From NCBI GenBank assembly GCA_021234155.1, contig JAJEKV010000040.1:4981229-5045228 (forward strand): a DNA stretch of 64,000 nt. The letters run 5' to 3'. Positions within the stretch are counted from its first letter, which is position 1; each line of letters starts with the position of its first letter. This DNA comes from Isoetes taiwanensis (taxonomy: Eukaryota; Streptophyta; Lycopodiopsida; Isoetales; Isoetaceae). The notes under the pieces are model-generated. The model saw only the letters and a list, made by a program, of their open reading frames with translations, ran no database searches and was not told the DNA's origin. Positions 21,053-32,850 of the stretch are shown in pieces. A program made the translations under genes and the position numbers.

Positions 21053-21897
21053 TACATCGCTGCCTCCGCACATTGCATTGTAATCGCATCATTATGCACT
21101 AGAGGCCATGCCTAACCCATAAACATTGTTGTAGAAAATTCCTACATCAAAAAATAGACATCATGTTGTTTCTTAAAAAATGGAGTCAAAAGACTGTAAC
21201 ATAAAACAGGAACTGGCAATTTCATATCTTACTTTAATGCTATTCAACATTGACAAAAGGGGATTATGTTACCAGAAACCTCAAAGTTGTAAGTTATGGT
21301 ACCTATAGGAATAAAGTGAGAAAGCAATATATCAATTTTAACCTACCTCGCGTGGTAGCAGCAAGGGCAAATACAATCCAAAATGAAATCGCTCCAAGAT
21401 AATTAAGCTGTGGGGCTGCATCCAAGGCTGCATCAACTATGTTTGTTGGAATGTTTGCACTAGTGTTCGACCCATTCTGCATGCAGCAATTCTACAACAA
21501 TTTAAATTAGCACAATGATTAGTTAGAGATGGATGAAGGGGAGGCATAACTTACTTCATTTGTTCTGTAGTCAAGTCCTCTTGGACAAACAGTTTTCCAG
21601 TTTCTCCGCTCTTGCAAATGTTCATAGTAACACGCTCGGATTGCTTGGGATAGCTGGACGAAACTGGAAGTCAGAAACCATCGGACATGACTTATCTTCC
21701 ATTGCCATTATTATTTGAACATGTATTTTCAACTTACATTCATATTCCTGAACCAGAGGAACATCATCTGCATGCAAATTCCAAACAGCAGAGTTTTCAG
21801 AAATTTCTTCTCTAGTGCATCGTACACTCCTTGCAACATAATGTAAATGTTATAATTCTTCCACCAAACCTAGGTTCTTATCTAACTTGTTCTAACT
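21053..21897 (-). CDS. Unidentified membrane-protein gene, three-exon block (copy 2)
   Basis: This is a direct duplicate of 19376-20211, offset by 1676-1686 bases. The three exons keep their open frames and splice sites. One visible change is valine to phenylalanine in the first exon (MQMMFLWF against MQMMVLWF). Copy 2 is nearer to a possible first exon at 22.3-22.4 kb, so it may be the original. If both copies were spliced in series the protein would carry the module twice, since every junction is phase 0. Confidence 0.5.
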
Positions 21898-22560
21898 GCA
21901 AAAGTTTGAAGAGATCATTGGAACAGTTGAATCGCCATAATAGCTCGAGCACCCTGCAATTTTTATAGATTGGTGAAACAAGCAGAGAAACAAAATATTA
22001 TGAACTTTAGATTAACCTTGATATACTGGCTCTAGCTTCCTCTAGCTCCAGATGCAATCCCCTGCACGATAAATAGAGGTCTCAGGGAAAATATAATGGA
22101 AAAGGGATGACAAATATAAAAGGGGGAAGAACATCTCTGCCATAGACATCGTAGTTTTCTTACAGACCTGTTTTTTGAAGTAAACATGAAAAGAAGATTC
22201 TGGCAGCTACAACATTTGTCTGCCATAGTTGGAGCACCGCTCTCCATACCCGAACTTATGTTGCTCAAAAGGATTTTGTCCTCTAGTTATAACTAGTGAA
22301 TGTACCTCAAGGCAGTGCCAAGCAGAGCTCAAGAGCTATGCCACCGCCATAGCAAGAAAGAGAAACACGGTCGTCGCCATAGCGAGAATGACGAGCTGCA
22401 GGAGCCGGATCTGCCATAGCCGAGTTGCGAAAGGCACGGCAGAGAATTTTTAGAGTTTTCTAATTTCCCTGGCCGTAGGATTCGAAATTAGAGAATCGGA
22501 CGGCTCAAATTGATTTTGGGTGACGTGGCACGACACGTGGCATAGCTAGAATTGTAGGAA
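21898..22560 (-). other. Possible 5' region of the unidentified minus-strand gene
   Basis: A minus-strand ATG at 22417 opens a frame MADPAPAARHSRYGDDRVS that reaches a stop just at a GGTAC donor-like site near 22305. A second exon-like piece at 22268-22170 reads ISSGMESGAPTMADKCCSC and ends CAG|GTCTGT. Neither is recognised, and the junctions do not settle one clear frame. Upstream (22523-22541) are two ACGTGGC motifs. This may be the promoter and first exons of the gene at 19.4-21.9 kb. Confidence 0.35.
22523..22541. promoter_or_regulatory. Paired ACGTGGC (G-box/ABRE-like) motifs
   Basis: GACGTGGCA and ACACGTGGC lie 10 bases apart, about 110 bases before the possible minus-strand ATG at 22417. 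ACGTGGC is the core bound by plant bZIP factors in abscisic-acid and light responses. Pairing and location suggest a promoter; function is unproven. Confidence 0.4.
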
Positions 22561-23659
22561 AGTGTGCAGGGGGGGTTAGGCAACCCTGCTAAAAAAACAA
22601 ATAATAAACTACGACCAAACAATTCTATCTCTTATCAAAAATCAACGGTTAAGAAAAGATTGCACTCTAGAAATACTATTTAATACATCTGCACGATTAC
22701 AGCAACCAAATCATTGAAAAACTATATTAAAACAAAAAAACCCCGACTATTATGCTAGATATTATATTAAAGCTCAAAGGCGAATCAATTAGGCCGAAAC
22801 TTTCAGCTCCAAGCAACTGCCTCGACTCATTTTTACAGTAAACTCTAGTAAAAAAATAAGGAATAATTTCGCAGTAAACTCCGTCAAATAATTATTCGCA
22901 ATGACAAAGTCTACAGACTGCTAGAGTTTCAGCTTGATTAACCCAAACAGCAGACAAAGAACCCTAAATATATTTTGCTTAGGCTGACTTTATGAATCCA
23001 AAAGAAAAAAAAACCTATAGGCATAAACAAGATTTGCTAAAATCGACACTAGAAAGACAGAGTTTGTTGAAGATGACTTTGCTAAAGATCGCATTAAAGA
23101 AACCAAGTGAAAACATAGCATTTACATACTTTCAGCAACTACAGACAGAGCTCCATAAATCCATCTCTATACAAACACCTCTCGGTAAGAGCTCCACCAT
23201 GAAAGTTAAATAAAAACAAAAAAGACTGCATAGTGTACCTCTGAACCAAAGCGCTTCAAATTTCTGGCCATCTTAGACTCTAAACATTGCACTACTTTTC
23301 ATCTCATCAACTAGTAGAGAAGATCGATTCGATCTTCGGTACTAAGGCCATTAGCAGGTCAAGTGCGATCTAATTGGTGAAGAAGATTTTTGCAACATGG
23401 CTGCCATGCTCACGGAGATCTAACACCTATAACTTTTACCGTAGATAGATAAGTTGGAAGAGAAAGGCAAGATGATGCTATACAGCCTAAATGAATCTAA
23501 GTCGTCCAAATTAGGGCGTGGTTCATTACATACTTATCCTATAACATTATAATACAAGAAGATTATTATTACTACTATTATATTATTATTATTATTATAA
23601 ATATGTTTTGTGATGAACGTGGACCTTCATTACTCAAAAGAACAAAAATAGTACATGGA
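22561..23659. other. Intronic AT-rich DNA, nothing recognised
   Basis: This includes an ATT-rich microsatellite-like patch near 23563-23600 that may be the tail region of the LINE that follows. No gene was recognised. Confidence 0.45.
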
Positions 23660-26090
23660 TGACTCAAAATCCAATGGAGAAAATGTCCACTAGAGGAAAA
23701 CTACCTACCACGTACATAACATTGTCCCTTGAAGATGAAGAGATTCCGCCTCTTCCAGATGGACTAGGTGATCCAAGGGATGCCAAATGGAAAGTCCTCT
23801 TTTTCAACTTGTCCCAAGAACTTTGATAAATTGATAATAGGACTTGCAGACTATTCAAATCACAATGAAAAATAGCCAAAAGCCATTGCCAAGCAGGCCG
23901 GACATGCTGATACAAGTAGTGTCAATTGTTTCTTCCCTGTACATGTAGAGAGGGCAGATCACGGAGACATCTGAACGAAATCTATGAATGGCAGTATCTT
24001 CACATATACATCTATGTGTGATCTGCTATGATAGGATAGACAGCTTTGGATGGAGAAATTTATCTCATACCCATCGCCAGGCTGCTTTTCGATGAGGTTC
24101 GGGGATAACTAAAGGCCATTTTAACGATGGAGGCAGCAAATGATGAAGCAAGACAACATACATCGAATGCACCAGTTGCTCCTCCTTGACACTGTTATAT
24201 GAAAAGTTGGGGAGCTACACCTTATGGATCTGGACGAGGAATAGAAGCTACTTCTTGCCAAGTGACATGGTTTTAACAAAGAAGGAGAAACTTAAATCTG
24301 AATTCGTTCCAAGTCCATAACATTGTCTCATTATATCATGTAGATACTATCAGCGCACAGGCTGCTCGCCATCAGCACTGCGTCAGAGACCAAGGGACAA
24401 TCTACCTGGCCATCACTCAAAGGGATCCACCAATAGTTAGTTGTAGGATTGACCCAAACCACTAGATAAAACTGAAATAAAGTGCGCAGTCTCCCAAACA
24501 GCTTGTAATCCCTTGAGGAAAGTTGGTGAATTAGGATATTGAGAAAGTAGATAAAATAATGTCCAGGGAAGGAGTTCCTTAATGGATGGAGAGACAATAG
24601 AAATGCACATCTGTACAGACTGGTAAATGTGACGCAGACCTGGGAAATTATCGTTATTATTCAAGATCTACCATGTAAACTTATAAATCAGCACCTCAAG
24701 TGTTTTGGAGAAGAAATTGAATCATCCCCATCCCACCACAAAATTTAGGCAAAATGCATTTGGCCCAATTAAATTTAACATTAGTTCCCTCTGGAGTGCC
24801 ACCCCAAATAAAGTTCTTGACAGTACAAACAATGAGCTACATCTTAGTATGTGGTGCTAGCAAGATAGATGCCATGTAGACATGTGTACTACTAAGAACA
24901 GAATTGGCTACAATTATGCGACCGGCCATGGATAACTTAGCCGTGGACCACGGGAACAAATGGTATTCCAACCCCTTAGTAATGGTACCCATGCGTCTGT
25001 AGATGAAAGATGTATATAAACCGAAATGCCTAGTAGCATAGTTGTCTTCCCATGAGGAGGAACCTTCCATGGAATGCAACCATAGAAGATGGCATTGGAG
25101 AGCCCAAGGCCCACAAGGCAGTACTTTTTTACCATCCCATAAAATAGAAGCCAAAGAAAAATGGCAGTCTGCAAATTCTCTCATCAATATTTAGGAGCAG
25201 GAAAGTGTCATCTATGTACTGGTTACGAATCTCTTGTAAACCATTATTCATGGGCAGACCATGCAAGATGCCTTCCTGTGCTGCAAGATGGAATATCTGA
25301 AAGAGAATCCTTGCTGCGATGGTAAATAGCAAAGGTGCCGAGGGACAACCCTGATGAATGCCATGCCTCACCTAAAACATGTCGATGGTTCTCCTTGAAA
25401 GAGAAGTATAGAATGAGCATCTTTATACTGAAGTTTCATGACATCTGTTACAAACTGGGCACCAAAACCAAGAAACACGAGACACTTCTCTAGAACAATC
25501 CAGTCAACACTGTCATATGCTTCTGCAAAATCTAGCATCAAATATACGACGAGATGACCAGGCATTCTAGCCCAATAAAGACCATCATATGCTGCTGCCA
25601 CATTGCTCAAGATACACCAGTGAGGCAAAAAACCTGATTGTGTGGAGAAGATGGAATTAGCAAGCATACCACGAAGCTTTGGAGCAATATTGAGAACAAC
25701 AAAGTAATGGGGTGCCAATTGGAAATAGATTACATTTTGGAATAAGGGAAATACAACTAGTGTTGAGAATTTTGTGCAGTTTCCTTTTCCTTTTAAAATC
25801 ATGGAAAGCATCATACACGTCTTCACCAAGCCAGTCCCAATACTCCTATAAAAATTCCACTAGAATATGGGCACTTGCCCCTCTTGAGAAGAAAGGTGTT
25901 ATTAGCTAAATCACTCGGATTAATCTCAGCCGCCAAAATGGCCCTTTGCTCATCAAAGCCTATAGGATATTTACATTCTCTCCTACATATTGTTACATTA
26001 TTGTAAAACTCAAAAACATGAATATGATTTGCATCATCAACACAATTGCCATCATCTTGCACTAGCAAGGACGTTATTTTATACAATTTA
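23660..26090 (-). mobile_element. L1-type LINE relic (reverse transcriptase to zinc-binding tail)
   Basis: A plant L1-like element is broken by frameshifts. In minus order it has a pre-RT segment (26086-25823, ITSLLVQDDGNCVDDANHIH), then LNIAPKLRGML and FSTQSGFLPHW. Palm A follows as LMLDFAEAYDSVDW near 25520, then GIHQGCPSAPLLF near 25350. The catalytic box at about 25220 reads YIDD, and LSMAGRIIVANSVLSS follows near 24930. Near 24000-23900 a cysteine-histidine tail reads CPLYMYREETID, matching the zf-RVT region at the end of plant L1 ORF2. The APE endonuclease half is missing, as usual for 5'-truncated copies. It lies directly before receptor exon 7. Confidence 0.8.
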
Positions 26091-26285
26091 TTTATGTGTG
26101 AACTTCTGTTCTTCTTGAATGATATGGCAAATTATATATAAAACGTGCGCTTTCACATGCATTAATGTGTGCTAATAAATAATAGCCCATTAAAAAAAAT
26201 GATTTAGTTTAGTTTGAAAACTGCACAGTTTCTTTTCCATTGTTCCTAAAATCCACTCAATACTAAAAGTTATCATCTTTTGTAG

Positions 26286-26357
26286 GTATATTTTTGATAA
26301 TGGATTCGAAGGAGAGATTCCTATAGAATTTGCCGGCCTTACAAAACTAAATATTTT
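26286..26357 (+). CDS. LRR-VIII-type receptor kinase, exon 7 (one LRR)
   Basis: This lone 72-base exon sits between an acceptor ending TTTTGTAG and a GTGAGT donor. Read in the phase left by the exon ending at 3169, it gives YIFDNGFEGEIPIEFAGL, the LRR expected next in this family (compare the usual YI-x-x-S/N-G-x-x-G-x-I-P pattern). Length, phase, family order and splice sites all agree. It is therefore assigned to the gene starting at 2144, across an intron of about 23.1 kb filled with transposons and satellite. An alternative is that it belongs to a separate, rearranged receptor gene. Confidence 0.72.
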
Positions 26358-26729
26358 GTGAGTTGAAAATCTTAGTGGATGATAAGAAGAATTTAAGTAA
26401 AGTGAAGTGTTTATATTTGGGACAAAATACAATGTTTAATCATTTTAATTGGTGCTATTTAGTAACTCATATATTAACCTGCCAATTTGTTTTGAGTGTT
26501 CTATCTCACTGAAGAACTCAAATAGATTTGAATTTTTCCATCTTAAGGATGAGAATTTTGCTCGAATATTTGCATGCTTATGACATCTAAAGCCCTTTGA
26601 TTCCACCTCACCCAAATTCACAAACACATAGTCTATCCTTTTATTCTAGCTTTATCCATTGTCTCTCCTATCATAAGCCTGTGTGAGCTCATTTTGAACT
26701 TGCGCAAGCATGAACAAGATATTTAGGCA

Positions 26730-28400
26730 TCTCAACTTATAGATATGATTTTTGAAATCCCGAAAGTAGTAGAATCTACTTTTGCTTTTCCTGTGTTTTG
26801 CACATAGTTAGCAACATTTGGCTCTCTTGACACTTGATCAGCACCCAATGATTTTTCTTGGAATAGACGCTCTCCAAATCTCCGACTCATACAAGACAAC
26901 TTCACAACAAGCACATCAAAGAGTTGCTTAAGAAACTTCCAGTATTGGATATTAACATGCCTACATTTATTGATCATTGCACACAAGGCCTTTGTAGCAG
27001 CAACAATGTGGTGATCAACACTGAGCGACCAAGGGTGCAGGCTGGCACAAATCTCATACTCCAAATATTTGTAAGAAGCAGCATGCTCCACTAGCTCACC
27101 ATTGTAATGTATGTTGATATGTTTGCATGTCCCAAATCCAAGATCGACAATCAAACCTATCAAAGACAAAAAGATCCAAGCGCAACAAGCTGTGCTTGGA
27201 AATCCCTCACATTATGAGTAGATAAAAGGAGGTCATCCACATACAGTAAAAGCATTATCTACTATCACACAACTTAGAAACTTTACCATCCAGCATCAAT
27301 CAAATATTTCTCTAAACGATCAAGCACATATCAAAGGGTATCGGTGATAGTGGGTAGCCCTATTTAACACCAGTATCACTTATAATTAAGATAATCCATT
27401 GGAAATGACTACCCTTCCTTCCACATGTTTATTCAACCTTCCAATAGCAAACACCCAATCAATTGAAACTCTGATTCGGGTTAACTTATGACGTAATCTC
27501 TACCGGGGTATTGTATCAAATGTCTTAGCAAAATCCACAAATCAGCAATGCAATGGCTTGTCATGTACTTTAGCTTCCTCCACCAATGTTCTAATAGTCA
27601 AGATATAGTCCAAAAGTGGATAGGTCTAGCATGCTTGCATGCTCTTTGCACATTTTCTTCTGCTCCTGATAGTAATTTTCTATTAAATATGGGACCACAA
27701 AGCTTAGCCAAGTTTGGTTGGTTCAAGTTTATTCTCCAGCTTTATATATCGAGTGGATAAGACTAGTTGTCCAATCCTTTGGAAAACCTTCTCTTAGTGC
27801 TTGATTAAACATGTCTGTAACTCTTGATATCGATAACTTGCCACTAGCTCACAATATTTCTGTTATAAACCCATCTATATCAGTCAATTTCCTCGTCCTT
27901 ATATCATGACTATACTATCAAACACCTCACTTCCTATGATAGAGATGCTCTTTGCTTTTGCTTATGGCAATTCCAATTTATCTGATCCTTTAAGTTAAAG
28001 ATACAAAGCATATGCTTGCCAAATGTCTGAATCTTCAAGTTGTAGCTTCTTGCGAGATGGAGTGGTTGAGCACACAATTCATGAACCAAGTCTTCTTGCT
28101 TCTCTTGTATATAGGCATGCTTTTTTGCGTTATTAGATGCTTGTAAGTTCTACAAAAGTAGGAGTATTGGCGGCTTTCTATGTTTTCCTCAATTCATCAT
28201 CACACCATGAGTTTTATGGATGTTTTGATATTCTTGGTTTGTCACTACCCATACCATATACAGTTGAAGCACACTCTTTAATAATATGCGTAGACATAAC
28301 ATCTCTTTTCTTAATTCCCATACAATCTATCAAGATTGCACATTTTTGTTTAAAAAGCTCCCCAAACAAATTGGTATGGGCTGATATATATAGCTAAACA
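26730..28400 (-). mobile_element. LINE reverse-transcriptase relic, second family
   Basis: This minus-strand relic lies between receptor exons 7 and 8. It shows WCDDELRKT near 28230, DMFNQALREGFPKDWTTSL near 27810, LVEEAKVHDKPLHC and FVDFAKTFDTIPR (palm A) near 27530, the catalytic box LLLYVDDLLLST near 27250, then NGELVEHAASYKYLEYEI and KALCAMINKC near 27050. The order and the F-V-D-F-x-K-x-F-D-T motif are those of the same general family as 3830-5190, not of the L1 at 23.7-26.1 kb. Many stops and frameshifts show it is dead. Confidence 0.75.
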
Positions 28401-28479
28401 TAGGCAGCTTGAAGCATTAGTTTTACGAGCTTCCATCTTAAGACTCAAATTTAACAGTGCATGATCAGATTCGAGGATA

Positions 28480-29470
28480 AACTCACCCACTTTTTCCTCT
28501 TTCCTTTGTCCCTGGCTTTCCCTTTTTTTTTTATTTTCCTCCTCCTTTTCATTCCCCTCCCCTTTCTATTTTCTTATTTTACCTCCTTTTTTCCCCCTTT
28601 TTCCTTTTCCATTTGCTTTTCACCACGCTTCCCCTTTTCCCATCTTCCTTTCTCTTTTTCCCTTTTCTATTCCCCCCTTCACCTTTTTCCCCTCCCCTTT
28701 TCACATTCCTTTTCTTCCTTCTATCCTTTTTTATTTTCTTTTTTTGCCATACCTTTGTTTCCCTTTTCCCCTTCCCCTTCTACTTCCCCTTTTACCGTGG
28801 TCTTTTCCCTTCCCTTTTCCACCTTTTCTGACCCTTTCCCCCTTTCCCTTTTTTTGGTGTCCTTTTTCCCTTCTATTTCCTCCTCTCCCTCTTCCCTTTT
28901 CTTTTCTCCTTCCCTTTTATTTTTCTCATGCCCTTTTTCCCGCCTCGTTGTGAAAGTGGCCATGCAATGTAAAGTTGGTGGGGGAAGGACCCACTTTAGC
29001 AATGTAAAGTGGTGGGGGCAGGACCCATCTGGGTGTGTTGTAAAGTGTCACATGTCCGATAGGACGCTGCCCTGTGGCGTGACGTTAAAATCTGTTCTTC
29101 TTCTTCTTCTTCTTCTTCTCTTTTCTTCACCTTTTTTTTCTCCTCTTTTTTATAATGCACTTTTTTCCTTCCCTTTGCCCCCTCCTCATTTTTCCTCGTG
29201 GCCTTTTTTCTTCCTTTTTCTCCCTCCTTTGTTCTTTTTCCTTTCTCTTTTCCACTTTCTCACCCTTTTTTCTCTTCCTTTTTTTCCTCTTCTCTTTTCC
29301 TCCTTTCCTCTTCTTCTTTTCCCCATGCCCTTTTTCCCTTCGCTAACCCTTTTCCCCTTCTTTTTTTCTTTTCCATTTCTCGTCCCTTTTTCTCTTCCCA
29401 TGTCCTTTTTTCTTTCCTTTCTACCTTTCCCACCCTTTCCCTCTTCCACTTTCTCAGTGTCCTTTTTTGC
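28480..29470 (+). repeat. One-kilobase polypyrimidine (C/T) tract
   Basis: Nearly all bases from 28480 to 28945 and from 29095 to 29470 are C or T on this strand (TTTTCCCTTCC-like). A mixed island of about 150 bases interrupts it (28945-29095), and TTC repeats fill 29095-29118. The long open frames here code only for F, P, L and S strings and are not genes. Such tracts can form triple-stranded DNA and can affect transcription through an intron. Confidence 0.9.
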
Positions 29471-29632
29471 TTTGCCACAAAAAAAGAGAAACCAAAAAGA
29501 TCATCCCTAATAGTGAGAAAAAATTAATACTCCAATGGAAAAGATATTATTGAATAATCTTTATCATCGAGATAAATACCCTTTTGCTATTAGAATTAAG
29601 GTGGATTTATCGTCAAGATCATGATCAAGACG

Positions 29633-29690
29633 AGGACCAGGACCAGGACCAGGGCCAGGGCCAGGATCGAGATCAGGATCACAATTACAT
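29633..29690 (+). repeat. GACCAG/GGCCAG hexanucleotide minisatellite
   Basis: Six-base units (ACCAGG, GCCAGG) repeat about nine times with slight drift to GATCAG-like ends. Confidence 0.85.
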
Positions 29691-30389
29691 TCAGATGACA
29701 TGATAATTGCCTTGCCAACATGCCTCGCACAATGTAGGATGAGTAACTTAGATAAACTATTGTTTAGAAAGGCAGTTTTGTAGAGACTATTTGATAAAAG
29801 AATGTTCTTGGCGTTCTAATCTTGATCCTCTTTTAGAAGACCAGCCTAGGCATCTTTTAAGCCTAGGCATCTTTTATTTCGAGAAATATCATAATTAGAC
29901 ATGAAGGAAGGCACTTGTGAAAAAAGTGCTTGTACGGATGGGACTAAGTTTGTCAGAACCTCTGCATCTAGACTCCATTTTCAAGGTTCTTATAGCTCCT
30001 TGGAAAGCTTGTTCAGAGAGCTTTTCAACATCATCAATGTTAGTTTCTTTAAGTTTAGGGCTTGGCATGTTTATTTTTGTCCCTCTTATTTGAGATGAAA
30101 AAGCAAAGCTAAAGAAGCATCAAAGTGGGCCACGAATCAACAAAAGGCTACTTTTCGTGTCGGCACATGATTAGGAAAGTATGGCAAGTGTGCCTATATT
30201 CAGTTGCCTTGTGCTTTTGAAGCCATGCAAAAGATTGTTGGGTGTGCTCAGCTTCATGGGTGCTGACAACTTGAGTTAAGCAATCCAATCGCAAATACAT
30301 CCCTTTGATTACAGAGGATTCGATAATTTTTTTAAGAAGGGGATTTCCCCCCTTTGCAAGGTGTTGCTGATGCAAGTCAACACTCTAGT
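29691..30389. other. Intronic DNA, nothing certain
   Basis: A 12-base-plus direct repeat GCCTAGGCATCTTTTA occurs twice at 29846-29880. A minus-strand frame at 30375-30148 (HQQHLAKGGNPLLKK) may be the decayed 3' end of the LINE at 30.4-31.1 kb but is not recognised. Confidence 0.4.
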
Positions 30390-31110
30390 GTTAGTTTTCC
30401 TTAGTCAGGTAAGGCTTCTACTTATAACGTAGCTCCGTAGGCTTCATCTAATACTGGTGCTTTGGCAATCATCTAACTCTATATCAAGAGTTTCAGTTCA
30501 AAGATTTAGCAGTTAGATATGTAAGGATGTAAATGAAGCCTCTAGAAAATCTCGTACCTTGGCAGCCCTGCTGTAGGTTTTGTTAGAGAGAAGTAAAGAA
30601 GAGTTGATCGTAATTTTGAATACAATAAAAGCTTGACAATCTCAATTACAACAACAACTACCTCTTGATAAAGTGTTTTACCAGCCTTATAGCTTCAAGG
30701 ATTTTTGTCTTTATGCTAAGTAGGGTTTATATGTGCATGGTAATGACTAGTTTTAACTTGGCCCCAGGCATATGCATCCCATATTTTTTGAAGCGCTCCG
30801 AAAGCACTAGCACTAATGATAGGCCCCCACACTTTCAAACTAAACAGTAAAACAGGCTCTACCAAGACCGACACAAGTGGGCTTTACATGGTCAGTCATG
30901 AATCTTTGCGCGAAGCCAATTATTTTGCATTGCATAGAGTGCTCTCCAACTAGCAGTCACACGCTTAGTGATACACTATTCTCAAAGTATATTCTCATAG
31001 AATTCTACACCAAGATATTTATAGCTATCTACAACATTAATTTCGTGGCTATCATAAAGCAAAATTGGAATGGAGGCTGAGAGCTTAGTCTTATAGAGAT
31101 TGACATGCGG
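30390..31110 (-). mobile_element. LINE relic, C-terminal reverse-transcriptase segment
   Basis: The minus strand shows VNLYKTKLSASI and INVVDSYKYLGVEFYEN near 31090-31000, then WRALYAMQNNWL, and near 30760-30660 a frame with ILEAIRLVKHFIKR. This is the thumb region of a LINE of the same sort as 26.7-28.4 kb (S-Y-K-Y-L-G after V-N-x-x-K-T-K). Stops are frequent. It lies in the intron before receptor exon 8. Confidence 0.65.
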
Positions 31111-31447
31111 ATTTATAGAGAGCTTGTTTGAAGGTATACATGAATCAGGACATTACAAAAAATACTTTGGATACTCAAAGATAATAATGGATGGAGTTCA
31201 ATTTTTGACATCTTGTTGGTGTTAAGAAGCACATTGGAGCATTGTCTTTATTGTCACTCTTAAACTTAATACAACTAGTTTTGGCTACTTTAGTATACAA
31301 TTATGTATGTTCACAAAAGAACACGGAAAAGTAATGGTAGTTAAATAATCTCTTATGTACACCCTATCATGCTTTTACCCTTATAAGAGAGAACCACCTT
31401 CTTCTCCTCTTTTGGTTGCTCATATAAAATACTAATTTATTTTTCAG

Positions 31448-31660
31448 TTATGGGAACAACAATCACTTGAATGGATCAATTCCGAACATTTTTGAAAATA
31501 TGAGTACACTTTATAAGTTGTAAGTTATATAAAGTTGTAAGACATTTAAATTTGCCCACTGAAAGTCAACATATTAAGCCCATGTTAGGAGGCTCCATGG
31601 AAATAACTTTCAAGGTCAAGTCCCTTCCAGCTTGTGGAATGTGACAAGTCTTCAGATACT
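31448..31660 (+). CDS. LRR-VIII-type receptor kinase, exons 8 and 9
   Basis: Two 72-base exons, 31448-31519 and 31589-31660, are separated by a 69-base intron. The first encodes FYGNNNHLNGSIPNIFENM, the second RLHGNNFQGQVPSSLWN. In family order these are the two LRRs that follow the one at 26286. Acceptors end CAG and TAG, donors are GTAAGT and GTAAGT, and phase 2 is kept throughout. A possible further exon after the TAG at about 31811 would read LFFLNIFGGKDG before a stop, resembling the family's R-I-S/G-D-I-x-G-G segment, but it is weak. No malectin or kinase domain was found downstream, so the gene is either very long or truncated. Confidence 0.72.
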
Positions 31661-32850
31661 GTAAGTAAAACTTCATGATTGCTTCATGTTTGGATTACAT
31701 TTAAGGCATACAAATTTTGAGAAAGGCGTGTCATATAAAAAATAGGGTAAGTACATGGGGTCTAAGGCAGGCTGCTATGAGGGTAGTTTATATTATTGAT
31801 TATTTGTAGGTTTTTTTTGAATATCTTTGGTGGTAAAGATGGAATTGGTACTTTTGTGATGTCTTAATATTTTTCAGCTTAGTCTTTCCGTATAATTCTG
31901 TTTGGCAAAGGAATACAATATATTGTGTTAACCTTACTTTAATTGCTAAGTAGTTCGACTCTCACCTTAAAAGCTACGTATCTAGTTCCACCATTTCTTG
32001 TCAGACTTTTGTGAGTAAAGTGAGGGTTCTTGTTTTTTATTATTAGTATTGGTGCAGTACTGGTACCCAATTATCAATACTGGATGTTCCTAGTCTTTAG
32101 CGAATTCCACCCAGATAAGTCTGATAAGGCAGTTATTGGACTTCACCTTGGCTGATAACCAAAACGACTGGCCTTGAATGTTTAGCTTCGGCCTCCTATA
32201 ACCTTACCTTATGCTCTTATAGTGTAGTGTACATTATGTTATTGCCCCTAGATTTGAGTGAAATTTGTGGATATCAAATGCGTTTGCTATAGAAATATAT
32301 CCATTTGTCTCATGGTCGTGATTTGTGAATATTTCTACATATTCTTGATCTAGTGGGAAACATCAATGCATTGCTATTTGGAATATGCCCACTTATCATC
32401 ACGACCATGATTACCTTTATCTAGTCGAGAAACTATTGCGGTAGATAATGTTCCCCTATAAGAGTGTGGATAGACATCAACGCATTAGTTGTTGAAATAT
32501 ATCCACTTGTCATATATGGCGATGATGAGATTTCAATAAGATCTTGATCTAGTGTCATATGGAACGTACACAACTGGCATACAAGTTTGAGAAAAGCTAC
32601 CACTATTGTCCATGAAGGGGCTAACCTTTGAAGTGCTTAAATTACACTAGAGTTATATGAACCGAAATAACCTCCTAGACGATCAAGTTTTTTAATTAGG
32701 TTAGCTCATAGCTGGTCCAACTAGGATATGAATCTTAGCTCATCTAACATTATGCATCCTCATAATGACTCAAACACTGAGCTGCATTGTACCATCCAAC
32801 CATTCTCTAATCATTTTACAAATTAAGGTAGCTCCAAAGGATAAAGTTCC
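31661..32850. other. DNA downstream of receptor exon 9
   Basis: Apart from a weak candidate exon near 31811-31860, no receptor exon is seen. From about 32270 to 32560 a degenerate repeat of roughly 100 bases recurs, with the phrases ATATCCA-TTGTC, ACATCAA-GCATT and CTTGATCTAGT. Confidence 0.45.

Noticed and set aside
25200-25240. Whether the YIDD box makes the L1 relic active
   Set aside because: The element has many frameshifts, lacks the endonuclease half and is split over several frames.
28461-29510. Open frame of 349 codons rich in F, P, L and S
   Set aside because: It is a by-product of the polypyrimidine tract: any C/T-only strand avoids stop codons. There is no domain or complexity.
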